This document shows positions 27,564 to 37,900 of a DNA stretch of 56,103 nt, piece by piece. The DNA is taken from positions 1-56,103 of the forward strand of contig JABWBP010000013.1 of assembly GCA_013360445.1 (NCBI GenBank), given 5' to 3'. The translations under genes were made by a program, and so were the position numbers. Each line of letters begins with the position of its first letter. Positions within the stretch are counted from its first letter, which is position 1. The DNA comes from Calditrichaceae bacterium (lineage in GTDB: Bacteria > Calditrichota > Calditrichia > RBG-13-44-9 > J075). Below the pieces are notes generated by a model, which was not told where the DNA came from, ran no database searches, and saw only the letters and a list, made by a program, of their open reading frames with translations.

Positions 27564-27639
27564 AGTGCCTAAAGTGTGTAAAGTGCCTAAAGTGCCTAAA
27601 GTGTCTAAAGTGCCTAAAGTGTCTAAAGTGACTAAAGTT
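27564..27639. repeat. Tandem repeat: eight copies of a 9-base unit agtgNNtaa
   Basis: Eight consecutive 9-base units (agtgcctaa and variants agtgtgtaa, agtgtctaa, agtgactaa) plus a partial agtt. The same unit makes the two arms of a dyad at 46641-46756 and a short copy at 30651-30674. It lies upstream of the CoA-transferase gene. Confidence 0.9.
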
Positions 27640-27786
27640 AAATGGAGGATAATCTAATTATTCCCGAAAAAGTGAATCTGGCGCAGGTCAAATGCTGAAA
27701 ATTTAATTTTTAACGCGGAATCGGGCAGGAGGGCGGGACGGGGGTTAATAGATAAAGAAGCTGATCGCTGACGGTTGATAGCTATT

Positions 27787-28662
27787 TTATCCCAAAATCC
27801 GGGTAATGCCCTTGGCGAAGCCGGGAAGGGGGGTTGTTAGCACCCGGCGGGCTAAGGAAACGTCCAGGGAGCAGTCCGGGGCGCGGGCGGCGGCAAAGCG
27901 CATCTCGACAATTTTGCGGGGGAGTAAAAGGCTTTCCGGGAGGGAGAGAGTTTCGCAAATGATCCTGCCCATATCGTAGCGGGAGACTTTTTCCGCCCCG
28001 CCGAGGTTGAGAATGCCGGTAAATTCGTTTCCGGCTAACTCCCAGAGGGCCGCGGCAAGCGCATCCACCGGGACCGGGGTGCGGTATTCATCGCAGAAGA
28101 GGGCGACCGGCTCTCCCCGGCGCAGGCGCTCGATCACTGTTTCCGTAAAGGTGGGCTGGCCGTGCAGGGAGCGCCCGTACACCAGGGCGCAGCGCGCCGC
28201 CACCGCGTCGGGATGATTGGCCAGAATGTAGCGCTCCGCCTCCACCTTGGCGCGGGTGTAAACATTGATCGGTTGGGGCGGATCGCTTTCCGAATAGCAT
28301 CCCCTGGCCCCCCCGTACACTAAATCCGTAGAGGTAAAAATGAGCCGGGCGCCGATTTGCACCGCCAGGTCGCACAGTTGGGCGGCGGCGGAGAAATTGA
28401 TCTGCTGCGCCGCTTCCGGCTGGGCCTCGCAACTCTCCGGGCTGGCCAGGGCGGCGCAGTGGAGAATTACTTTCGGCTCGAACGCCAGCGCCCGCTTCCA
28501 ATCCGGTTGGAGAAGGTTTAACTGAAGCGCGGCGGCATGGGGAGGAAGAAAAGGAATTTTCCGCTGATGGTACTGCGCCAGTATTTCGACGTTTCCCGGC
28601 GCGGTTTTCAGCAGCCAGCTTCCTACAAACCCGGATGCGCCGGTGATCAGCACTCTTTTCAT
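27787..28662 (-). CDS. NAD(P)-dependent sugar reductase, RmlD-like SDR
   Basis: A 291-residue extended short-chain dehydrogenase. The Rossmann motif is ITGASGFVGSWLL near the N-terminus; FTSTDLVYGGARGCYSE contains the Ser-Thr region, and YTRAKVEAERYIL supplies the catalytic YxxxK. The pattern is that of RmlD_sub_bind proteins (dTDP-4-dehydrorhamnose reductase) and related sugar reductases. No rhamnose-pathway neighbours are present, so the substrate is uncertain. The ATG at 28662 is preceded directly by the dispersed repeat at 28667-28700 with no Shine-Dalgarno. Confidence 0.85.
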   Translation of the reverse strand: MKRVLITGASGFVGSWLLKTAPGNVEILAQYHQRKIPFLPPHAAALQLNLLQPDWKRALAFEPKVILHCAALASPESCEAQPEAAQQINFSAAAQLCDLAVQIGARLIFTSTDLVYGGARGCYSESDPPQPINVYTRAKVEAERYILANHPDAVAARCALVYGRSLHGQPTFTETVIERLRRGEPVALFCDEYRTPVPVDALAAALWELAGNEFTGILNLGGAEKVSRYDMGRIICETLSLPESLLLPRKIVEMRFAAARAPDCSLDVSLARRVLTTPLPGFAKGITRILG

Positions 28663-28666
28663 TCAC

Positions 28667-28700
28667 AACTTTTCGTGAAATTCGTGTAATTCGTGGTTAG
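28667..28700. repeat. Dispersed repeat ttcgtgaaattcgtgtaattcgtgg
   Basis: Three degenerate copies of ttcgtg(a/t)aa run immediately upstream of the RmlD-like start on the minus strand, between it and the next gene. The same repeat is familiar as an intergenic sequence in many bacterial phyla. Here it occupies the position where the ribosome binding site should be. Confidence 0.75.
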
Positions 28701-28708
28701 CAAAACGA

Positions 28709-29842
28709 CTACAGAGAAACACCCAGCCCCAGCCGGGCGAGAGTTTGCTTGCGGGTATCGGAAGAGGCGAGGTGGCTATCAGCGACTGTGAGCTCCATCC
28801 GGAGTGGTTTAAAATTGGCTAAAATCCCCACGGACATGAAGAAAGCGTCGTTAAGCTCCCAGCGGGTGGAATAAAACCCCGCGGAGAAGGAGATTTTTTC
28901 CGAGGCCAGGAAGTAAACACTACCGGAAATATCCATTTGATTTTTCAGGCTGCTGTAAACATTCTCCCAATAGACAAAAGAAAAGTCGTTGGCCAGGCTG
29001 AACTGTTCGGAGATTTTCAGCCACCAGCCGAAGGACAGGCGGTCGGGGAGATCGGCGGTAAATGGAGTATCCTGAAATTGCGATTGAGAAATAAACCCGG
29101 AATCCGGAATCATCAAAAGCGCATATTCTTCCCATTCGATATTGCCGCTGAAGCTTGCCCCCTTCTCGAACGCTGCGCCCAGTTTCAGGAGGTCGAGAAA
29201 CCGGTACCGGATGCCCGCTTTCCAGGAAATGGCCTGGTCGGTTCCAGTTGCGCTTAGCCGGGGAATTTCTTGATAATTCCTTAAAAAATCCACGTCGATC
29301 TGCGCCCCCAGCGCCAGGCCGTGAGAGGGATTGATAAAGCGGGGCAGCGCATAAGAGATCATACCCGATCCGCTATAGACATAAGTTTCGAACACCGGAT
29401 GGTAAGTTTCCCCGCTTCCCTGGGGATTGTTGACCGTAAGAATAGGAATTTCACCGAAATCCAGGGAGTGAGAATATTTCTGGTTGAATCCCACCCCCAT
29501 TCTAAAGGCATGAAATGGCAAAACCAGCCCGAATGATTGGGGCAGCCAGGGATTGACCCGTTCATAGGCAATATCGAAGCCAAAGGCGTCCTCAATCCGG
29601 CTGGCATACTGCATGGAAACGCCGGCGGATATTTCCGGAAAGTCCGCCAGGGAAGCGGGATTGGCCGCGGAAATGTTCCAGATCGTAGAGGTGGCCAGGT
29701 TGGAGAATCCCAGGCCGCTGTTAAAGGTAAATCCCTGGGGAAAAAGATTAAGCTGTTTGGTCGCCGTCCGCGGCGGATCGTCAGCAATGCTGATTGAAGT
29801 GGATAGAATGAGAAAAAATAAAGCCTGGCCGATGCGCTTCAT
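28709..29842 (-). CDS. Putative outer-membrane beta-barrel protein
   Basis: A 377-residue protein with a signal peptide (MKRIGQALFFLILSTSISIA) and many alternating hydrophobic/aromatic strands. The N-terminal ATSTIWNISAANPASLADFP resembles the PorV/FadL-like pattern (an Asn-Pro-Ala motif after the first strands), and the C-terminus ends in a short strand (LGLGVSL). It is read as a FadL/PorV-like or UPF0164-type outer-membrane barrel. Its ATG overlaps the stop of the upstream gene (TGATG) and follows GGAGG five bases upstream, so it is translationally coupled. Function unknown. Confidence 0.75.
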   Translation of the reverse strand: MKRIGQALFFLILSTSISIADDPPRTATKQLNLFPQGFTFNSGLGFSNLATSTIWNISAANPASLADFPEISAGVSMQYASRIEDAFGFDIAYERVNPWLPQSFGLVLPFHAFRMGVGFNQKYSHSLDFGEIPILTVNNPQGSGETYHPVFETYVYSGSGMISYALPRFINPSHGLALGAQIDVDFLRNYQEIPRLSATGTDQAISWKAGIRYRFLDLLKLGAAFEKGASFSGNIEWEEYALLMIPDSGFISQSQFQDTPFTADLPDRLSFGWWLKISEQFSLANDFSFVYWENVYSSLKNQMDISGSVYFLASEKISFSAGFYSTRWELNDAFFMSVGILANFKPLRMELTVADSHLASSDTRKQTLARLGLGVSL

Positions 29843-30618
29843 CAGAACCTCCAGGTAAATTTCACCTCAAAAGCGTCTCCCTGCTGAGGATTGCCGGTAT
29901 AGTTCACGTTCAAATAGGACTGGCGCTCCGGGTCGGCGGAGTTGCTTTTTTTGATCAGCCGGATCACGTCGATGGCGCTGACGATGCGGTTGAGCACCAA
30001 CGCGCCGATCATCACGTCGGTGCGGCGCTTCCAGTCCAGCCGGTCGAAGCGTTTTTCGGCGTATTCCACCCGGTTTTCTTCCGAATCCCATATCCAGTCG
30101 TAGCCCGCTCCTTCCGGGTAGGTGGCTGCGAGGTCACGCTCCCGCAGTTTTGCTTCATTGAACCGGTAAATGCTGGGATAAGACGCCACGTCGATCCAGT
30201 ACTGCCCGTCTTTTCCGGCGCTGTTTACCCCGGCATGGAGCGCGGCATAGGCCTCCATGTCGCTCTGCAGAATATTTACATAGTGTTTGGAAGAAAAATA
30301 ACCGATCCAGAACAGCGCGTCCACCCCGATGAATACTTTTCCTAAGGTTTTGCGCCCCATGGCCCATTCTCCCGAACCGGGCAATACCAGGGACATGAGC
30401 ACATATTTGAATTTGCCCCCGCCGGAAGATTGCTGCGGGTCCGCCTCCTGCGCGGAATTTACAGGCAGCGCACTATTCTGCCCGAAACGATTATCCAGCC
30501 CGAGAACAGGCGGGGTGAGGCTCTCAGCGAGAGAGCGGTCTTCTTGCGCGAAAAGAGCGGCGCTCAGCAGCAACGCCAGCGCCGCCAGACGGGGTATCAT
30601 CAGATGTTTTCGATTCAT
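29842..30618 (-). CDS. DUF5683-like envelope protein
   Basis: A 258-residue protein starting MNRKHLMIPRLAALALLL, a signal peptide. The central part, KYVLMSLVLPGSGEWAMGRKTLGKVFIGVDALFWIGYF, is the DUF5683 pattern (a pair of hydrophobic segments after LPG-x-G), shared with the next gene upstream. The C-terminus (FEVKFTWRF) resembles a terminal strand of an outer-membrane protein. The ATG at 30618 follows AGGGA; a TTG at 30648 would add a non-signal N-terminus. It is coupled to the barrel gene downstream. Function unknown. Confidence 0.75.
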   Translation of the reverse strand: MNRKHLMIPRLAALALLLSAALFAQEDRSLAESLTPPVLGLDNRFGQNSALPVNSAQEADPQQSSGGGKFKYVLMSLVLPGSGEWAMGRKTLGKVFIGVDALFWIGYFSSKHYVNILQSDMEAYAALHAGVNSAGKDGQYWIDVASYPSIYRFNEAKLRERDLAATYPEGAGYDWIWDSEENRVEYAEKRFDRLDWKRRTDVMIGALVLNRIVSAIDVIRLIKKSNSADPERQSYLNVNYTGNPQQGDAFEVKFTWRF

Positions 30619-30650
30619 TTCTCTAAATCCCTGCACAACTTTAGCCAATT

Positions 30651-30674
30651 TAGTTCACTTTAGACACTTTAGGC
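30651..30674. repeat. Short copy of the 9-base unit (ttcacttta gacacttta)
   Basis: Two and a half inverted-orientation copies of the unit found at 27564-27639 lie just before the stop codon of the next DUF5683-like gene (30677). Confidence 0.7.
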
Positions 30675-30676
30675 GT

Positions 30677-31630
30677 TTAAAAACCCACCCTCATCCCGAA
30701 CATACTCACATATTCATCCACAACGAAGCGGTTCTGGTAAGTCAACTCCATGTTACGGCGATTGATGCCCCGGGCGGTAAAACCGGCGTCAACGGCGGAA
30801 ATGAGGTGGTTGACCAGCGCCACCATGGTCCCGTAGCTGGCGGTTTTATAAAGCTGGTTGGCGTCGTCGCGCATGGTCGCATAGAGTGCATTCATGGAGG
30901 TAATATTTCCCTGCCCGAAGTCCTGGTAGATAGCGTGGAAATCCGCATCGTACCAGGCGTTGCCGAACTGCTTGGGATACTTGCCGATCATCTCGTAGTA
31001 CTGCTGGGTTTTGGTGCCCGGCAGGTGGTGGGTAAAACCGGAGCCGGTGGGGAATTGGGTTTCGATCTCCCGCAACTGCGCCTTGATCGCCGCTTCGTTT
31101 TCCCGGTAATAATTTTCGTCGATCAGGTACCAATAGCGATTGCCGTACTCATCCTGTATGAGAGTCCCGATCTGGTCATAAGGAACGGCGGTGTAATCGG
31201 GAAAGGTTTCTTCATATCTCTGGTCGGCCAGGTAATTCACGTAAGACCAGTAGCGGTATTCGCTCCAATATTGATCGGCGTAGCGCTTGAACTCCGCGTC
31301 TTTATCATCGCCTTTTTTAGTATAAGTGAAAAACACCGTCCAGGCCGCCGCTTCCACCGCCAAAAACGCCGCCGCCTTCCAGTAGGAGCCGTTGTATAAC
31401 TGTCCGGCGCCCGGCAGCAGCGCGGAGAATACCACCGCCTTGGCCACGGATTTGGTCGAGCCTCCGGCGCTTCCTTCTTCCCGGATTTCCTGCTCCAGGT
31501 TCGCTTGCAGTTGTTGGTGCAGTTGCAGGCGGTTGAGCATCGGATCGCCGCTGTCATTGGGAAATTCTTCCCCGGCCATAAGAAATAGAATCCCCCCCAT
31601 TACTAAATTGACAAACCATGCCGTTTTCAT
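30677..31630 (-). CDS. DUF5683-like envelope protein, larger paralogue
   Basis: A 317-residue protein with a signal peptide (MKTAWFVNLVMGGILFLMAG). AKAVVFSALLPGAGQLYNGSYWKAAAFLAVEAAAWTVFF is the same paired-helix motif as in the preceding protein and in DUF5683 (given as a span, about residues 64-102). A Tyr-rich middle section follows, then a helix near VALVNHLISAVDAGFT and a C-terminal strand ending in VGF. The start has AGGAGG nine bases upstream. It sits in a run of envelope genes; no further function can be assigned. Confidence 0.75.
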   Translation of the reverse strand: MKTAWFVNLVMGGILFLMAGEEFPNDSGDPMLNRLQLHQQLQANLEQEIREEGSAGGSTKSVAKAVVFSALLPGAGQLYNGSYWKAAAFLAVEAAAWTVFFTYTKKGDDKDAEFKRYADQYWSEYRYWSYVNYLADQRYEETFPDYTAVPYDQIGTLIQDEYGNRYWYLIDENYYRENEAAIKAQLREIETQFPTGSGFTHHLPGTKTQQYYEMIGKYPKQFGNAWYDADFHAIYQDFGQGNITSMNALYATMRDDANQLYKTASYGTMVALVNHLISAVDAGFTARGINRRNMELTYQNRFVVDEYVSMFGMRVGF

Positions 31631-31692
31631 GGTTGAATACCTCCTTGCTGATTGCCGGTTTGAATTTCCATCAAAAAATTCCGGTTGTCAAT

Positions 31693-31722
31693 GGTAGAGA
31701 CATTGCATGCAACGTCTCTACC
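31693..31722. repeat. Palindrome GGTAGAGAC...GTCTCTACC (copy 1)
   Basis: Two 15-base arms around the centre TGCA|TGCA pair at 14 of 15 positions. The same family occurs at 51527-51556. It lies between the DUF5683-like gene and the end of the peptidase-MA/propeller gene. Confidence 0.85.
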
Positions 31723-34700
31723 ACTTTGCAGCGCTTCTACCGCTACTTCCCTGGTCCAGCCGCAAATCGAAATCGAACAGCATTCCGAAATAGAATTTCC
31801 ATTCCCGGGGATAAAATATCCCGTTGTTAAAATGTTCCTGAAAAGGATACGCCGCTTCAAAAAAGATACGGGTGGGGAAGAAATACCAGGAAAAGGTATC
31901 CAGGCGAAGCTGTACCCCGGCGTTGGATTTGAAGGTGTTGAAATCTAACTTATCCTCCACCCAGGCGTTGCCGTACTGGTAAAATCCTCCTAAGTACACC
32001 TTATCAAAATAGATATTCAGAATCTGCTTGTTGATATTGCGCCAGAGCGGGAAACGGTAGCTCAGCGAGCCGACCATCATCTTCCGACCTTCCAGGCCGT
32101 AAAAAGTATAGCCCTTTAATCCCACCAGCCCCCCGGCAAAAAAATGGTAAAAACTGTCCACCGGGGCGTCGATCCAGCCGCCCTGGAAACGCAGGCTCAG
32201 GCCATGCCGTTCGGTAAAGGGAACCCGAAAGTATTCTTCCCAATCCAATGAAAACCGGTCGAAATAGTATTGGGTATATTGCTCGACATTGGTAATGCGG
32301 TCGGTGGCGAAATCATCCAGGAAACGGTTCCACTCCCGCTGCACCCGCAGGCTGATGTAGCGCCCCTTACGGGGATTGATATCGCGGTCCAGGTCGCGCT
32401 GCACGTTTTCATGGCGGAGCAGCAGGCTGAGGGCGTGTCCGTGATGGTAAGTATAGCGCAGCGCGGAAAAAATAAAGGTTTGGTTGCTGGCCGGATCGTA
32501 CAACGGAAAAGAAGCGATCCGGGCGCGATAAAGGCTGAAAATATATTCCATCCGGGCGAAGAGACCGCGGAATTTCCAGGGCAGGAAAAGCCCCCGCAGC
32601 CCGATATTCGCCTGGAGAAGATTGAAATTGACGTCGATCTCGGACTGCCCGCTATATCCTTCGATAGTGGCGGTATCCTTGATATTCTGAACCTGGTTGT
32701 ATCCTTCGATGAAAATCGTGGGTTTCAGGATATTGTTGAATTCGAAGATGGCGAAAATGTCGTAATCTTTGCGAGCGTTGACGTCGAAACCGGCTAAAAC
32801 CAGCATCCGGTTCAGGATTTCATTGCTATAGGCATAAGTTCCTAATTTAAGGGTTCCATAATCCACCACCACGCGCGGCATGATAAACACGCCCGGGAAT
32901 CCGTTTTTATAAGGCTTGGCCGGCAACGTGTCCCCCAGGGCCTGGTTATATTGCGCCGGGGTCAGCAGCGGGATTCGGGTTTCATAATTATCGATGTAAG
33001 TGAGCTGTGCGGGGGAAAGCGCTTCCGCCTCGCGGAGGCGGTAAATTTTATACCCCTGGCCGATGTACTGGGAATAGAAAAGCTCTCCCGCCGGGGTCAT
33101 GGTGGGCATAAACGCCCCGCCAATCACGTTGGTATAAGCTTTTTTCTCGCCGGTCTGGAGATTCAGGCTATAGACATTGAAAATACCGGTTTCGTCGCCG
33201 GCGTAGAGCAATTCCCCGGTGCGGGGATCGAAGGCGGGGTAGCGTTCGTCGCTGCGGCTGTTCAGCAGGAAGGACATCTCTCCTCCCCTCGAAGGAATTT
33301 TGGCGATGTCGCGCCCGAATTCCACGGAGGTGTCGAATACGATGTAGGAATCATCCGGGGACCAGCGGGGATGGTAAATCTGCCGCCCGTCAACGAAGCG
33401 AGTCAGTTGCGCAAGCTGCTTTCCTTTGAAGCCCACTTCCCGGTAGTAAAGCTCTTTTTTCTTCTTGCGTTCCGGGTCGATTTGCTCGCTAACCCGGTGC
33501 TCGTCCAGCTCATAAAACCGCTCCTGCCAGTTTTTCTGCGCCAGGGTCTCTTCCAGGCTCCCCAAATCCAGGGTAAAGAGGTGGGTCAGGCCATCGCTTT
33601 CCACGATGAAAGCCAGGCGGGAGCCGTCGTGCGACCAATCCGGGTGGCGCGCTCGCAGCGCCCGGGTAATCTGGTATTCCTTCCCTTTTTCCAGATCGTA
33701 GATGTAGAGATCGTTGAAATTGCTCAGCGTGGAAGGAACCGGGGTGATTTTGGCATAGGCGAGGTAACGCCCCTCCGGCGACCAGGCAAGCGAGCCGGTG
33801 ATCTTTCCCGCGACCGCTTTCTTCTCCCCGCTCTCCAGGTTTTCTACCATGAGTTGGTTCAGGGAGAGATAGTCCGCCTTGCCGCTGGCCAGGTAAGCAA
33901 TCTTCTTTCCGTCCGGCGAGACGAGAGGGTGCAAATTGCCGATCCCCTCCCCTACCAGCGCTTCCCCGGTCTTCAGATGTTGTTGAACGGTAGCCAACTT
34001 TTCGCCATAGGACTGTTTCAAGTGCTCATGCCACTGCCGGAACAATTCCTCTGCCCCGGTTCCGGTTACTTTTTTGATCACTCCCTTGAATGACAGAGTG
34101 AGGGGCGAATCAGCCTGGTCAGCTAACTTTGCTACCACGGTATCCCCGTAGGTTTCGGAGAGATACTTGACGAAGGCAAATCCCTGGTTGTAGGCGGATT
34201 CGTTCCCGATGCTGTTCTTGCCGAAGGTGCTCATGGCGTCGAAATTGAGCAGCTTGCCGGTCATTACCCGGTCGCGCAGGATCATTTCCCGGTGGGAATC
34301 GCGATAATCGAACTGCTTCGGCGGGGTTTGGTACTGGCAAACACCCTCCGCAAACCATACCGGAATGGTGATGCCGGAAATGGGATAGGAAACCAGCACG
34401 TCCGGAAAACCGCGCACCACGTCGGGCCGGCGGTCTTCCTCATACCCGAACCACTGAAACCAGCCCGCCGGCACGTGGCGCCCGAATTTCAGGGCTTGTT
34501 GCAGGGAAATGATATGGGTGTATTCGTGGGTGACCACGTCGCGCAGCCAGTTGTGGGTTCCGCGCAGGATGTAGTCGAGGTTTTCCGCCCAGATTTCTAC
34601 TTTGTTATCATAAAAATAGGCCGCCCCGTTGGCGTAATCCTGCACGTCTTTGATAATAAACTCTACCTTCCCCTCCGGCTCGTACTGGTATAAGCCGGTC

Positions 34701-34912
34701 ACGTGGGGATAAATATCCTCGGCAATTTCCGCCACGGCGTGGGCGGTGCGGATAGTTCCCTGGTGATAATGCACTTTGAAGTGCTCGGTCTCGATGGTCT
34801 GCCAGACCAGTTCCGGGTGGCTTGGCTCGAAATCTTCCTGGGCAAGTAAGGAAAAAGGTAAAAGGAAAAAGGAAAAAAAGAGAAGGTAAAAAAGGGAAAA
34901 GAGGATTCGCAT
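31718..34912 (-). CDS. Peptidase MA / WD40-like propeller / outer-membrane barrel protein
   Basis: A 1064-residue protein. The signal peptide (1-24) is encoded by an unusually low-complexity pyrimidine run. A peptidase-MA-like domain has HExxH at H129, E130 and H133 (VVTHEYTHIISLQ) and a downstream WFAEGVCQYQ with a possible third zinc ligand. PD40/TolB-type propeller repeats (about 325-640; SPDGKKIAYL, SPEGRYLAYA, SHDGSRLAFI) follow, then a C-terminal region of alternating strands with a bacterial surface antigen-like pattern (about 700-1064) ending FGMLFDFDLRL. It is the full-length paralogue of the partial gene at 1-2394. Its start codon overlaps the stop of the next gene (TAATG), so they are coupled. 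Confidence 0.88.
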   Translation of the reverse strand: MRILFSLFYLLFFSFFLLPFSLLAQEDFEPSHPELVWQTIETEHFKVHYHQGTIRTAHAVAEIAEDIYPHVTGLYQYEPEGKVEFIIKDVQDYANGAAYFYDNKVEIWAENLDYILRGTHNWLRDVVTHEYTHIISLQQALKFGRHVPAGWFQWFGYEEDRRPDVVRGFPDVLVSYPISGITIPVWFAEGVCQYQTPPKQFDYRDSHREMILRDRVMTGKLLNFDAMSTFGKNSIGNESAYNQGFAFVKYLSETYGDTVVAKLADQADSPLTLSFKGVIKKVTGTGAEELFRQWHEHLKQSYGEKLATVQQHLKTGEALVGEGIGNLHPLVSPDGKKIAYLASGKADYLSLNQLMVENLESGEKKAVAGKITGSLAWSPEGRYLAYAKITPVPSTLSNFNDLYIYDLEKGKEYQITRALRARHPDWSHDGSRLAFIVESDGLTHLFTLDLGSLEETLAQKNWQERFYELDEHRVSEQIDPERKKKKELYYREVGFKGKQLAQLTRFVDGRQIYHPRWSPDDSYIVFDTSVEFGRDIAKIPSRGGEMSFLLNSRSDERYPAFDPRTGELLYAGDETGIFNVYSLNLQTGEKKAYTNVIGGAFMPTMTPAGELFYSQYIGQGYKIYRLREAEALSPAQLTYIDNYETRIPLLTPAQYNQALGDTLPAKPYKNGFPGVFIMPRVVVDYGTLKLGTYAYSNEILNRMLVLAGFDVNARKDYDIFAIFEFNNILKPTIFIEGYNQVQNIKDTATIEGYSGQSEIDVNFNLLQANIGLRGLFLPWKFRGLFARMEYIFSLYRARIASFPLYDPASNQTFIFSALRYTYHHGHALSLLLRHENVQRDLDRDINPRKGRYISLRVQREWNRFLDDFATDRITNVEQYTQYYFDRFSLDWEEYFRVPFTERHGLSLRFQGGWIDAPVDSFYHFFAGGLVGLKGYTFYGLEGRKMMVGSLSYRFPLWRNINKQILNIYFDKVYLGGFYQYGNAWVEDKLDFNTFKSNAGVQLRLDTFSWYFFPTRIFFEAAYPFQEHFNNGIFYPREWKFYFGMLFDFDLRLDQGSSGRSAAKW

Positions 34913-37900
34913 TATTTTACCACGGCAATTTTAATCAGTTGAACCTCGGTTTTGCTGCCGCCGCGGGCTTCTACCCGGGCGATGTACACCCCGCTCTGCA
35001 CCGCGGCGAGGTCCCAGCGCACCTCGTTGTCGGTGAGGGCGTTGCCGGTTCCTTGCAGTTCTTTCACCAGGTCCCCCGCGAGGTCGAAGATTTTGATGCT
35101 CACCTGCGCTTCCGCGTTCAAACGGTAGCGGATGAAAGTGTAATTTTCGACATTGGGATTGGGCCAGTTGTACACCGATTCCCCCGGCAGCAGGGCGGCG
35201 GGGGCGGTGGTTGGCCCGGTTGGAATTGCCGGGGGAAGGTTGCTGTTCGCCGGGTCGGCGTAAAGCTGCGGCCACTGCGGGCGGGTGTTCTCGTCGATGC
35301 GGGAAGCAAAATCCCAGGCGTACACGGTTCCGTTAGCGGTGACGCAGGCCAGTTCCAAATCCTGGTCGCCGTCGATGTCTAACAAGGCAGGGCTGACTAA
35401 AATGGAATCTCCCACCGCCAAGGGAAAATCCGGCAGCAGATTGCCGCGCAGATCGAAGCCGCTGATCATGCCCGCGGGATCGGCAATGATTACCCCGGTT
35501 TCATCTTGCCCGGAATTGCCGGGGAAATTCCCCGCCAGGGGCGACAAAAACAGGTTGGTAGGCTGCGCCGGTTGGTATAATTCGACCGGGAAATTGCTGC
35601 GCAGGGTAAAATTATAGTTGAAAGCGTAAGCCTGGTTGTTTCCGGCGACCAGGTAGAGATCCTGCAAATCTCCGCTGGCCTGGCTCGGTTGCCGGATGGC
35701 AATCATGGGAGAATCGAAACGGTGGATGCCGTCTTCGGGAGATTGAAATGCATCACCGGCAAGTTGATAGAAAAACCCTTCTTTACTCACCGTTGTCGCG
35801 TTTCCACCGGCCGGTTGAAAAATGCCCGAGGTTACTTCTTGAGACAAATCTTGATTCCGATATACCTTTCCGGAGCCAGAAACGATAATCAGAGAGGATT
35901 CAATAGAGGCGTTGCCGGTTAGATGAAGGTATTGGACCGGTTCCGGGATAGTGGCGAACTCCGACAACGTCGCGCCGGAGGAGCTAACCTCCGCCACGTA
36001 CACCTTCCCGCTTTTGCCCCCCCAAAGAACTGTAGGAACAGCCAGGTTTTGAAATTTCGCAGCCACCGGGAAGGTCGTAAGACTGTCGGAAACCTGGAAA
36101 AAGAACAGGGAATCAGGATGTATCCCGCCTCTTTGAATCCGCAGCCCCCAAATGAATGACTGGCCATTTCCACTGGAAAGGGTAACGATCGCTTTATTCC
36201 CGTCTGGCAAATCAAATATTGCCGGCGGGGTAGCGATGCCGGATTGCGCTGGCGGGTTGAAAATGCCAAGGCTGTTGCGATCCCATTTCAACTGTCCGGT
36301 GGCATCCAGGAAGGTGAGTATGTTTTTGTCAGTTCTAAAAAACAGTTCCTCCGAGCCATTACCGTCTAAATCAGCCGCCTTCATGGAAGTAACTCTCCCG
36401 AATATCGCGGGATCGAGCCGCTGCGGAAAATTGGCCTGGAAAAAGTTCAGCGTCGCCCGGAAGGTCATCACCGAATCCAGCCGGGAGAAACCGAACAATT
36501 TGATATGGCTGTCCGCCCGGTTGTAGTAGCTGCGGCTGTTGGGAATGCTTTTGGTCGAAAATTCGTTCTTCGGCGAGGAAATAAACAGCGGCGCGGGATT
36601 ATCCGCGTACCAGGAATCCAGCACCGTGCCCAACTCCGACCCCGCTCCCCCGCTGACGATCCCAAAAGCCGCCCCAATGTCCTGCGAGCCGTCCGCTTCC
36701 TCCACATCCACCCCGCGGTGCTGCGGGTCCGCGTTGACGCGGTTCCCGGCGCGGTTTTGGGCAATAATATTCTCATCGATATGCCAGATCAACGGGCCGC
36801 TGCTGTACCAGATAGTGTCGCCGGCGGCGTATGCCCTCCCGCCGGGCAGGGTGGTATCCCGTTGGGCAATGGTCAGGCCGCCGGGGAGACCGCGGTCAGG
36901 GTTGTCAATATCTAATAATACCCCGGTGCTGTCGCTGAATTTGGCTTCGTTGGGGAAAAAGCGGGTAAGCACCTCGCGCATGGTGGGAAAATCGCTGCGG
37001 TTTTCGAAGAGCAATAATTGCAGGCTCTCTAAGCTCTTCTCTCCGGCGTAGCGGTTTTCCACCAGGAAATATTCGCTGTCATTGATGGGGAATTTATAAA
37101 CCCGCCGCTCATCGCCGGAAAGGGTAGAATAAATCTGGAATTCCTCATCCTGCGCCTGGTAAACGGTAATCGGCGTCTCCCATCCCGCCTGGATGCGGGT
37201 CCAGGCGTCCGGCAACGCCGGCACCAGGCCGTCGCCGTTGAAGAGGCCCACGTCCATCAGGGCAAATCGCCCCACCCCGGTGCGGCGGGTTTCCGGGCTG
37301 AATAGATCCGGAAATCCTAATTGGGAGCCGAAATTCGACACCACCATCCCGTTCAACCCTAACTGAATCCCTTCCTGGCTCTCGGTCTCGGGCAGCAGGC
37401 TGCCTTCACGCACCGCGGCCGCGCCGCCGTCCACCGGAATTTCACTGATTCTCAGGTATTGCTGCAAAAACGCGGAGGTAATGAAAAGCGAGGGAATATC
37501 CTGGGGAGTTTCGTCCAACCCCAGGTCAATATCCCGCCCCACCCCGGCATGGAAAACCATGAACGCGTCATACCGGGAAAAATCGACCGCCGGGTCCTGA
37601 TCCGCTTTTTGGATGGCGTCGCGGAAAAGAGCGGCCACTCCCTGGTTAATCGCCTGGGGAGTGGTATTGGGATTGTAAAAAGGCATGGAATGGTCTAATT
37701 GGTAGGCGTCGTTTTGGCCAGGCGGGAAAACCTCTCCTTCGATGATCAGGTTCCCCCGGCTGGCTTTTTGGAAATAATTTCTCAAAAAAATCAGGTGGTC
37801 CTGAAAATAGCTGCGGTTATGAGGCGGGGGATCGATGCGATAAGGATCGGTATTGGCGCTCAGGTCAAAGGTGCCGTCGCCGGTGGTGGTGGAAACATTG

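Noticed and set aside
27564-27639. CRISPR array
   Set aside because: The repeats are 9 bases without spacers; no cas genes in the window.
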